Positions 1 to 6,391 of a stretch of 20,921 nucleotides of DNA are shown piece by piece. Made by a program: the position numbers and the translations under genes. Origin of the DNA: Pseudomonadota bacterium (GTDB lineage Bacteria; Pseudomonadota; Gammaproteobacteria; Burkholderiales; Burkholderiaceae); the NCBI GenBank assembly GCA_023441105.1, contig JAEZQX010000356.1:1-20921 (forward strand). The letters run 5' to 3'. Every line of letters begins with the position of its first letter. Position 1 is the first letter of the stretch. Under the pieces are notes generated by a model. That model was not told the DNA's origin, did not search any database, and saw nothing but the letters and a program-made list of their open reading frames with translations.

Positions 1-1483
1 CCGCCGCGGCGACCCGCTCGTCGGCGATCTGGTTCACGAACGAGCTGTTGGCACCGTTCTCCAGCAGGCGGCGGACGAGGTACGCGAGCAGGTCGCGATG
101 CGCCCCGACCGGCGCGTAGATCCGGCAGCGCGTCCCCGCCCGCGCCATCACCAGGCGGTGCAGCGCCTCGCCCATGCCGTGCAGCCGCTGGAATTCGAAG
201 TCCGCCCGATCGCCGGCCATCGCCAGCACGGCGGCGCAGGTGTGGGCATTGTGGGTGGCGAACTGCGGATAGATGTGGCCGGGCATCGCCAGCAGCTTGC
301 GTGCGCAGGCGAGGTAGCTGACGTCGGTGTGGGCCTTGCGGGTGAAGACCGGGAAGTCGTCCAGGCCGAGCTCCTGCGCCCGCTTGATCTCGCTGTCCCA
401 GTACGCGCCCTTGACCAGCCGGACCATGATCCGGCGATCGAGGGTCGCGGCCAGCGCCTGCAGCCAGTCGATCACCGCCGGCGCCCGCTTGCCGTAGGCC
501 TGCACGACCACGCCGAACCCGTCCCAGCCGGCCAGCGCCGGCGACGACAGCACCGCCTGCACGACATCGAGCGACAGCTCGAGCCGATCGGCCTCCTCGG
601 CGTCGATGTTGAAGCCCATGTTGGCGTCGCGCGCGACCATCGCCAGCTCCAGCACCCGCGGCACCAGCTCGGTCATCACCCGGTCGCGCTGGACGTACTC
701 GTAGCGTGGATGCAGTGCCGACAGCTTGACGGAAATGCCGGGATTGGCGCGGATCTCGGGGCCGCAACCCCCGCGCAGCGCCAGCAGTGCCTGCGCGTAC
801 GACTGCTGGTAGCGCGCGGCATCGGCCGCGGTGCGCGCCGCTTCGCCGAGCATGTCGTAGGAATAGGTATAGCCCTGCGCGCGCAGCGGCTCGCCGCGCC
901 GGACCGCTTCGGCGATCGTCTCGCCGAGCACGAACTGCTGGCCGAGCGCCTTCATCGCCGTCGCCACCGCCACCCGCACCACCGGCTCGCCGAGGCGGCG
1001 CACCATGCCGCGCAGCGCGCCGGCCAGGCCGCCTTCGACCGGCTCGTCGAGCAGCCGCCCGGTGAGCATCAGCGCCCAGGTCGAGGCGTTGACCAGCGAC
1101 GAGCTCGACCGGCCGAGATGCGCGCCCCAATCCGAGGGCTCGATCTTGTCGCGGATCAGGTCGTCGATGGTCTGCTCGTCCGGCACGCGCAGCAGCGCCT
1201 CGGCCAGGCACATCAGGCCGACACCCTCGGTCGTCGACAGGCCGTATTCCGCGAGGAAGCTCTCCATCAGCGGCAGCCGACCTTCGGCGCGCACCGCCGC
1301 GACCAGATCGCCGGCAGCGCCGACAACCCGATCGCGCAGCGCCGGCTCGAGCGTGGCACCCTCGGCGAGCCGGCGCACCAGCCGCGGCTCGTCGGCCAGG
1401 GTATCGGCCTGTATCCGCCGGCGATGCTGCTCGAGCTGCACATCGAGCGGCGGGTTGAACGACACCCCGGTATCTGGATCCAT
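1..1483 (-). CDS. putA: PutA-type proline dehydrogenase (N-terminal part, cut by window edge)
   Basis: This is the N-terminal ~494 codons of a PutA-type protein, read right to left and running off the left edge. PutA oxidises proline to pyrroline-5-carboxylate on FAD and then to glutamate with NAD. The visible part holds the alpha-helical arm and the PRODH barrel: NPGISVKLSALHPRYEY, RLVKGAYWDSEIKRAQ, YPQFATHNAHT, and the proline-binding LVRRLLENGANSSFVN stretch with its paired arginines. The P5C dehydrogenase half lies outside the window, so bifunctionality is inferred from the PutA-like arm and the NQIADERV continuation. The protein starts MDPDTGVSFNPP, so it lacks the ribbon-helix-helix DNA-binding domain of E. 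coli PutA and should not repress its own gene. I chose ATG 1483 because a GAGG lies 8-9 bases upstream; ATG 1501 is in frame but has no ribosome site. It is divergent from the ABC importer. Confidence 0.93.
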   Translation of the reverse strand, partial: MDPDTGVSFNPPLDVQLEQHRRRIQADTLADEPRLVRRLAEGATLEPALRDRVVGAAGDLVAAVRAEGRLPLMESFLAEYGLSTTEGVGLMCLAEALLRVPDEQTIDDLIRDKIEPSDWGAHLGRSSSSLVNASTWALMLTGRLLDEPVEGGLAGALRGMVRRLGEPVVRVAVATAMKALGQQFVLGETIAEAVRRGEPLRAQGYTYSYDMLGEAARTAADAARYQQSYAQALLALRGGCGPEIRANPGISVKLSALHPRYEYVQRDRVMTELVPRVLELAMVARDANMGFNIDAEEADRLELSLDVVQAVLSSPALAGWDGFGVVVQAYGKRAPAVIDWLQALAATLDRRIMVRLVKGAYWDSEIKRAQELGLDDFPVFTRKAHTDVSYLACARKLLAMPGHIYPQFATHNAHTCAAVLAMAGDRADFEFQRLHGMGEALHRLVMARAGTRCRIYAPVGAHRDLLAYLVRRLLENGANSSFVNQIADERVAAA

Positions 1484-1627
1484 CTGCTGGCCTCGCGGCA
1501 TGTGCGCGGCGCCACGCCGGCCCACCAGTCGCGGTCGGCCGGGCGCCGTCCAGGAGGATTCTGACATTGTCCGCGGCATGCGTGCCGGGCAGCCGCCGGC
1601 GCACCCGGCCGATGCGACAATCGCGGC
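1484..1627. other. divergent intergenic region putA / ABC importer
   Basis: These 144 bases separate two divergent genes and must hold promoters for both, but I cannot pick a convincing -35/-10 pair. An AGGAGG at 1552-1557 lies 9 bases before a TTG at 1567. The frame it opens runs out of phase through the binding-protein gene, so I treat it as chance. There is no room for, and no sign of, a cobalamin riboswitch. Confidence 0.5.
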
Positions 1628-2659
1628 ATGCGCAAGCTCGCCATCCTGCTGCTGCTCTGCTGCCTCCTGCCGCTGGCCCAGCCGGCGGGGGCGGAAGCCT
1701 TCGTCGACTCCGCCGGCCGGCGCGTCGAGCTGCCCGCGGCGCCGACGCGCATCTTTGCGGCCGGCCCGCCGGCCTCGGTCTTCCTCTACGTCCTCAAGCC
1801 GCAGGCGCTGCTGGGCTGGCCGCGGGCGCTGCGTCCGGAGGAGCGCGGCTATATCGCGCCGGCTTTTCGCGACCTGCCGGAGACCGGACGACTCACCGGA
1901 CGCGGCAACGAATCGAATCTGGAGCGCGTCCTGGCGCTCAAGCCCGACCTGATCGTGGACGTCGGCTCGATCACGCCGACCTACGTCGATCTCGCCAATC
2001 GCATCCAGGCCCAGACCGGCATCCCCTACATCCTGATCGACGGGCGCTTCGACCATTCGGCACAGGCGGTGCGCCTGCTGGGCCAGGCGATCGGCGCCGC
2101 GGACCGCGCCGAGGCGATCGCCCTCGATGTCGAACGCGCCTTCGCCGAGGCGGCCCGCATCCGGGCCGCCATTGCGCCGGAGCGACGACCGCGGGTCTAC
2201 CTGGCCCGCACCGCCGACGGACTGGAGACGGGGTTGCAGGGTTCCATCAACAGCGAGCTGATCGAGCGGGCCGGCGGCAGCAATGTCATGAGCGCCAGCG
2301 ATGGTCGCCGCGGCCTGGCCAGGGTGTCGCTGGAAAACCTCTACCTGGCGAATCCGGACACGATCATCACCTGGGATGCCGCCTTCCACGAGGCCGTCTG
2401 GCGCGATCCGCGCTGGCAGGCGATCGATGCCGTCGCCCGCAAGCAGGTCCACCTGGCACCTGTGCTGCCGTTCGGCTGGATCGACCGGCCGCCGTCGCTC
2501 AACCGCGTGATCGGCCTCAAGTGGTTGCTCGGGCTGCTGCATCCGGAAGTCGCGGGCATCGACCTGCGACGCGAAGTGCGCGACTTCTACCGGCTCTACT
2601 ACGGCGTCGAGCTGGACGAGCAGGCACTCGCGGCGCTGTTGCCGTCCGCGCCGCGTTGA
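1628..2659 (+). CDS. ABC importer periplasmic binding protein, BtuF/FecB/MolA class
   Basis: A 343-residue periplasmic binding protein of the class III (TroA/BtuF-like) fold that would deliver a metal chelate or oxyanion to the permease encoded next. A signal peptide spans residues 1-22 (MRKLAILLLLCCLLPLAQPA, cleavage near AGA-EA). The residue before the Cys pair is Leu, so it does not look like a lipoprotein. The first lobe has GRGNESNLERVLALKPDLI, the usual 'locate by position' motif of the family. The second lobe has SINSELIERAGGSNVM and FGWIDRPPSLNRVIGLKWL. The last motif recalls binding proteins annotated as iron-complex or MolA-like molybdate/tungstate receptors. ATG 1628 is the first possible start after an in-frame stop at 1562-1564, although no clear ribosome site precedes it. 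The stop overlaps the next start. Substrate unknown: iron chelate, cobalamin, molybdate or tungstate are all possible. Confidence 0.9.
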   Translation: MRKLAILLLLCCLLPLAQPAGAEAFVDSAGRRVELPAAPTRIFAAGPPASVFLYVLKPQALLGWPRALRPEERGYIAPAFRDLPETGRLTGRGNESNLERVLALKPDLIVDVGSITPTYVDLANRIQAQTGIPYILIDGRFDHSAQAVRLLGQAIGAADRAEAIALDVERAFAEAARIRAAIAPERRPRVYLARTADGLETGLQGSINSELIERAGGSNVMSASDGRRGLARVSLENLYLANPDTIITWDAAFHEAVWRDPRWQAIDAVARKQVHLAPVLPFGWIDRPPSLNRVIGLKWLLGLLHPEVAGIDLRREVRDFYRLYYGVELDEQALAALLPSAPR

Positions 2660-3729
2660 GCACCAGCACCGCTTCCCCGAGCTTGCGCGGCGGCGCCGGC
2701 AGCCGCTGGTGGTCCTCGCCGGTGACGCCGATGCTGGTGGCGCTGGTCCTCCTGGCCGCCTGGTCGCTCACCGTCGGCGCCTATCCGGTCACGTTGGCCC
2801 AGGCGATGCAGGCGCTGCTCGACCGCCTGGCCGTCCTCCTCGGTGGCGCCTCGCAGGCCACCGCGGTGACGAACACCGTCGATACCGTGCTGTTCGGCAT
2901 CCGCCTGCCGCGACTCGCGGCCGCGGTGACGGTGGGTGGCTGCCTGGCGGCGGCCGGCGCCTGCTACCAGACGATCTTCCGCAATCCGCTGGTGTCGCCG
3001 GACATCCTCGGCGTCTCCGCCGGCGCCGGGCTCGGGGCGGTGCTCGGCATCTTCCTGTCCTTGCCGGTGGCGGGCATCCAGTTCCTCGCCTTTCTCGGTG
3101 GCCTGGCCGCCGTCGGGCTGGTGGTCCTGCTGGTGGCCGCGATACCGGGGCGCGAATCGGTGCTGACCCTGATCCTCGGCGGCGTGGTGGTCGGCGCGCT
3201 GGCGGGTGCCTGCACCTCGCTGCTGAAGGTGCTGGCCGATCCGTACGACCAGTTGCCGGCGATCACCTTCTGGCTGCTTGGCAGCCTGGCCGCCGTCAAC
3301 GGCGCCGACGTGGTCTCGGTCCTGCCCTTCGCCGTGCTCGGCTTCGCGCCGCTGATCGCCTTGCGCTGGCGGATCGGGCTGCTTTCCCTCGACGATGACG
3401 AGGGCCAGGCGCTCGGCGTGCCGGTGCGCCGGATGCGGCTGCTGGTGATCGCTTGCGCTACCCTGGTCACCTCCAGCGTGGTGGCGATCGCCGGCGTGAT
3501 CGGCTGGGTCGGCCTGGTGATCCCGCATATCGCGCGGATGATCGTCGGCCCGTCGTTTCCGCGCCTGTTGCCGGCCAGCGCGGTGCTGGGGGCGGCCTAT
3601 CTGATCCTGGTCGACACGCTGGCGCGCACGCTCTCGGGCAACGAGATCCCGCTCGGCATCCTCACCGCCGTCGTGGGCGCGCCGTTCTTCCTCTGGCTGC
3701 TGGCCCGCGGCCGCCGGGGCTGGGCATGA
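2656..3729 (+). CDS. ABC importer permease, FecCD/BtuC family
   Basis: A ~357-residue inner-membrane permease of the FecCD/BtuC family, expected to have ten membrane helices and to work as a dimer with the ATPase encoded next. Family marks are RLPRLAAAVTVGGCLAAAGA followed by FRNPLVSPDILGVSAGAGLG, then near the C-terminus GVIGWVGLVIPHIARMIVG and GNEIPLGILTAVVGAPFFLW. The first hydrophobic helix begins about residue 26. The start is uncertain. TTG 2656 overlaps the upstream TGA (TTGA), which suits translational coupling; GTG 2722 or ATG 2731 would remove only the Ser-rich leader before helix 1. None has a good ribosome site. The stop overlaps the ATPase ATG as ATGA at 3726-3729. Confidence 0.9.
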   Translation: MSTSTASPSLRGGAGSRWWSSPVTPMLVALVLLAAWSLTVGAYPVTLAQAMQALLDRLAVLLGGASQATAVTNTVDTVLFGIRLPRLAAAVTVGGCLAAAGACYQTIFRNPLVSPDILGVSAGAGLGAVLGIFLSLPVAGIQFLAFLGGLAAVGLVVLLVAAIPGRESVLTLILGGVVVGALAGACTSLLKVLADPYDQLPAITFWLLGSLAAVNGADVVSVLPFAVLGFAPLIALRWRIGLLSLDDDEGQALGVPVRRMRLLVIACATLVTSSVVAIAGVIGWVGLVIPHIARMIVGPSFPRLLPASAVLGAAYLILVDTLARTLSGNEIPLGILTAVVGAPFFLWLLARGRRGWA

Positions 3730-4685
3730 GCGCCGCCGCACGGCCGCCCGAAGGCGGCGCGTTCTCCCTCGGGGAGATGGGCGCGCAGCGTCCAGAGGGT
3801 AGTCCAATAGGCGCCGCCGCACGGCCGTCCGAAGGCGGCGCGTTCTCCCTCGGGGAGATGGGCGCGGCCACGGCCGGCGAGCACTCGCTGCAGGCCCGGG
3901 AGCTCGCCATCGGCTACGGCCGGCGCCAGGTCGCCGCCGGCATCTCGCTGCAGGTGCAGCCCGGCGAAGTCTATTGCCTGCTGGGGCCCAACGGCTGCGG
4001 CAAGACAACGCTGTTCCGCACGCTGCTGGGCCTGATCCCGCCGCTCGCCGGATCGGTGCGGCTGGCGGGCCGCGACCTCGCGCACCGCTCGCGCCGCTCG
4101 ATCGCCCGCCTGATCGCCTACGTGCCGCAGTCACATGCCCCGGCATTCCCCTACACGGTTCGCGAAGTGGTGCTGATGGGACGCACGGCGCACCTCGGCC
4201 TGTTCTCGCAGCCGCGCCGCGCCGACCACGAGCGAACCGGGCAGGCGCTCGAGCAACTGGGCATCGCCGATCTCGCCGACGCGGACTACAGCCGCATCTC
4301 CGGCGGCCAGCGGCAGCTGGTGCTGCTGGCGCGGGCGCTGGCCGGCGAATGCGCCTTCATGGTCATGGACGAACCCACCGCCAGCCTCGACTACGGCAAC
4401 CAGGCGCTGGTCCTGCAGCGGATCCGCGCGCTGGCAGCAAGCGGCATCGGCGTCGTCATGTCCAGCCACGATCCGGACCATGTGCTGGCCGTGGGCGATC
4501 GTGCCGCGCTGATGCGCGACGGCGTGATCCTGCGCCAGGGCGTGGTCGGCGAAGTCATGGATTCGACCACCCTTGGCAGGGTCTACGGCATCGCGGTGGA
4601 CGTCGTCACCCTGCCCGACGGCCGCAAGGCCTGCCTGCCGGGCCGCGCGGATGGCAGCCACCTTCGGTCCCACCCCCTGTACTAA
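3726..4685 (+). CDS. ABC importer ATPase, BtuD/FecE family
   Basis: The 319-residue ATPase of the importer. Walker A is GPNGCGKTT (residues 87-95), the signature is ISGGQRQ in place of the commoner LSGGQ, Walker B is FMVMDEPTASLD, and the H-loop is VVMSSHDP. The ABC fold begins only near residue 53 (HSLQARELAIGYG). The ~50 residues before it are encoded by two copies of an in-frame DNA repeat and are foreign to the family, whose members normally start within a few residues of the first strand. The ATGA overlap with the permease favours ATG 3726. Two in-frame ATGs at 3777 and 3858 lie inside the repeat copies, each directly abutting a GGGGAG that is too close to act as a normal ribosome site. 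Initiation at 3858 would give a family-length protein. The gene ends at TAA 4683-4685. Confidence 0.92.
   Translation: MSAAARPPEGGAFSLGEMGAQRPEGSPIGAAARPSEGGAFSLGEMGAATAGEHSLQARELAIGYGRRQVAAGISLQVQPGEVYCLLGPNGCGKTTLFRTLLGLIPPLAGSVRLAGRDLAHRSRRSIARLIAYVPQSHAPAFPYTVREVVLMGRTAHLGLFSQPRRADHERTGQALEQLGIADLADADYSRISGGQRQLVLLARALAGECAFMVMDEPTASLDYGNQALVLQRIRALAASGIGVVMSSHDPDHVLAVGDRAALMRDGVILRQGVVGEVMDSTTLGRVYGIAVDVVTLPDGRKACLPGRADGSHLRSHPLY
3730..3785 (+). repeat. palindrome-bearing repeat, copy 1 (in coding sequence)
   Basis: The first copy of a 56-bp sequence. Its left part is an inverted repeat, GCGCCGCC ... GGCGGCGC, an 8-bp stem with a 15-base loop. The right part reads gttctccctcggggagatgg. 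In the ATPase frame it encodes AARPPEGGAFSLGEMGA. The next copy lies exactly 81 bases downstream, a whole number of codons, so the frame is kept. The mix of palindrome and conserved tail resembles REP-type intergenic repeats. Confidence 0.85.
3811..3866 (+). repeat. palindrome-bearing repeat, copy 2 (in coding sequence)
   Basis: The second copy, identical to the first apart from one base (cggccgtccg against cggccgcccg), which changes Pro to Ser in the encoded AARPSEGGAFSLGEMGA. The 25 bases between copies encode QRPEGSPIG. I noticed no third copy elsewhere in the window. The near identity implies recent duplication or selection on the DNA, since neutral drift would have separated the copies. 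Confidence 0.85.
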
Positions 4686-4714
4686 CATAGCGGCCAACCA
4701 AGACGGAGGTGTCC

Positions 4715-5545
4715 GTGCTGCTCGATGAATCCACCCGCCCCGAGTCTGCGACTGCGCCGGATCGCGCCGGCGAGACGACCGGTCATGGAGTGCCACAGGC
4801 CAACATCGACCAGGGTCGCATCGACCTGGCGGCGGCCTTGCGCTGGGCCGCGCGCCTGCAGCTGAACGAGGGCGTCTGCAACCATTTCAGCCTCGAGCTC
4901 GCACCGGACCGCTACCTGATCAACCCCCAGGGACTGCACTGGAGCGAGGTGCTGGCCGCCGACATCCTGCTCATCGATGGCGCCGGCCAGGTCCTCGATG
5001 GCCATCACACCCTGGAACCCACGGCCTTCTTCATCCACAGCTGGATCCATCGCCTCAACAGCCATGCCCGCTGCGTGCTGCATACCCACATGCCGTACGC
5101 CACCGCCCTCACCCTGGTGGAAGGCGGCCGCCTGGAGTGGTGCAACCAGAACACCCTGCGCTTCTGGAACCGCGTCGGCTACGACGACGACTACCGGGGA
5201 CTCGCGCTCGACGAGGCGGAGGGCCGGCGCATCGCCGGCGCACTGAAGGGCAAGGACGTGCTGTTCTCCGCCAGCCACGGCGTGACGGTGGTCGCCGCCA
5301 GCGTCGCCTGGGCGTTCGACGATCTCTACTACCTGGAGCGCGCCTGCATGCACCAGGTGCTGGCGGTCCAGGCGGCCAACGGCCGGCCGCTGCGCCGCGT
5401 TCCCGATGCGATGTGCGAGCAGGTGGGGCGGCAGATCGCCGGCGAGCGCCAGCAGAGCGACATGCTCTTCGACTCGATCAAGCGCATCCTGAGCCGGGAG
5501 GAGCCCGGCTGGGATTCGCTGTCGCGCCCTTCTGCCGCGCGCTGA
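4715..5545 (+). CDS. class II aldolase/adducin family protein
   Basis: A ~276-residue protein of the class II (zinc-dependent) aldolase/adducin fold, the family of fuculose-phosphate aldolase and related aldolases, epimerases and decarboxylases. The zinc ligands are visible as HTH (His123 and His125 in VLHTHMPYATAL) and His188 (FSASHGVTV). Glu101 in LEPTAFFIHSWIHR sits where a further acidic residue is expected. The third ligand normally lies in an NHG triplet; here it is SHG. The exact substrate cannot be read. I chose GTG 4715 because GGAGG at 4705-4709 precedes it by 5 bases; the slightly longer GTG 4709 start overlaps that site. Only 29 bases separate it from the ABC ATPase, and the SRAP gene follows after 21 bases, so read-through is likely. 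The aminotransferase and TRAP genes downstream suggest a shared catabolic route. Confidence 0.85.
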   Translation: MLLDESTRPESATAPDRAGETTGHGVPQANIDQGRIDLAAALRWAARLQLNEGVCNHFSLELAPDRYLINPQGLHWSEVLAADILLIDGAGQVLDGHHTLEPTAFFIHSWIHRLNSHARCVLHTHMPYATALTLVEGGRLEWCNQNTLRFWNRVGYDDDYRGLALDEAEGRRIAGALKGKDVLFSASHGVTVVAASVAWAFDDLYYLERACMHQVLAVQAANGRPLRRVPDAMCEQVGRQIAGERQQSDMLFDSIKRILSREEPGWDSLSRPSAAR

Positions 5546-5566
5546 ACGCGCAGGCGCTGCCGGCGG

Positions 5567-6391
5567 ATGTGTGGCCGCTATGTCCTCTATGGGCCGGGAA
5601 ACAGGGTCATCGTCGGCTTCTCGGTGCGGGAGTTGCCGCCGTTCGCGCCGCGCTACAACATCGCGCCCACGGCCGACGTCCTGACGATCCTGCTGGGACG
5701 CTCGGGCGAACGCATCGCCCGCAACATGCGCTGGGGCCTGGTGCCGGGTTGGGCGAAGGATCCGGCCATCGGCGCCAAGCTCAACAACGCCCGCGCCGAT
5801 ACCGTCGACGAGAAGCCGGCCTTTCGCAATGCCTTCCGGCGCTGGCGCTGCATCCTGCCGGCCAATGGCTTCTATGAATGGCAGGCGGCGCCACGTCCCG
5901 GGATGCGCAAGCAACCCTTCTACGTCCAGCCACCGGACGCCGGGGGCCTGTTCGCCATCGCCGGATTGATGGAGCGCTGGAACGGGCCGGACGGGCCGCT
6001 CTACACCTGCTGCGTCATCACCACCGACGCCAATCCAGTCATGGCGCCGATCCACGATCGCATGCCGGTGCTGCTGCAGCCTTCGCAGTTCGATGCCTGG
6101 CTCGATCCCGACAACCAGGACGTGGCCGGCCTGAAGGCGATGCTGGTGCCGGCGCCGGTGCAGGCGATCGCCGTCCATGCCGTCGATCCCGCGGTCAACC
6201 AGGCACGCAACGAGGGCGAGCAACTGATCGCCCCGCTGGCGGCCGGCACCCCGCCGGGCGGACAATCGCCGGAGCAGTCGGCCGTCGAACCATTGCCGGC
6301 GGCCGCGGCGCCGGCCGGACCCACCGAACCCGCGCCGGACTGTTCCGGTGTCACCGAGAGCCGGCCTCCTGCCGGCAGGAGTCACGCATGA
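5567..6391 (+). CDS. SRAP domain protein (YedK/HMCES family)
   Basis: A 274-residue SOS-response-associated peptidase family protein. Family members cleave their own initiator Met and then use Cys2 to form a stable crosslink with abasic sites in single-stranded DNA, shielding them. The active-site set is complete: Cys2 in MCGRY, Asn74 in LNNARAD, Glu104 in NGFYEW and His163 in PIHDRMP. NIAPT and MRWGLVPGWAKD are also typical. The domain ends near residue 222; the last ~50 residues are a Pro/Ala/Gly-rich, probably disordered tail longer than usual. The ATG must be 5567, because Cys2 has to follow it directly. The stop overlaps the next start as ATGA (6388-6391), so it is co-translated with the aminotransferase, an odd partner for a DNA-repair protein. 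No LexA-like box is visible in the 21 bases upstream. Confidence 0.93.
   Translation: MCGRYVLYGPGNRVIVGFSVRELPPFAPRYNIAPTADVLTILLGRSGERIARNMRWGLVPGWAKDPAIGAKLNNARADTVDEKPAFRNAFRRWRCILPANGFYEWQAAPRPGMRKQPFYVQPPDAGGLFAIAGLMERWNGPDGPLYTCCVITTDANPVMAPIHDRMPVLLQPSQFDAWLDPDNQDVAGLKAMLVPAPVQAIAVHAVDPAVNQARNEGEQLIAPLAAGTPPGGQSPEQSAVEPLPAAAAPAGPTEPAPDCSGVTESRPPAGRSHA

Noticed and set aside
98..1564. Long plus-strand open frame of 488 codons
   Set aside because: It is antisense to putA; its translation is His/Arg/Gln-rich without domain character, as expected opposite a high-GC gene.
1552..1580. AGGAGG followed by a TTG at 1567 as the start of a fused 720-codon gene
   Set aside because: The frame is out of phase with the binding protein and only later coincides with the permease; its first 360 codons are a shadow.
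1484..1627. Cobalamin riboswitch ahead of the BtuCDF-type importer
   Set aside because: The region is too short and I see no B12-box-like sequence.
2599..4146. Long minus-strand frame of 515 codons opposite the ABC permease and ATPase
   Set aside because: Low-complexity Arg/Gln/Ala translation; the plus strand encodes clear FecCD and ABC motifs over the same bases.
5546..5566. LexA box ahead of the SRAP gene
   Set aside because: No CTGT-N8-ACAG pattern in the 21-base gap or just before it.
4682..6385. Long minus-strand frame of 567 codons
   Set aside because: Antisense shadow of the aldolase-like and SRAP genes, both of which have complete active-site motifs.
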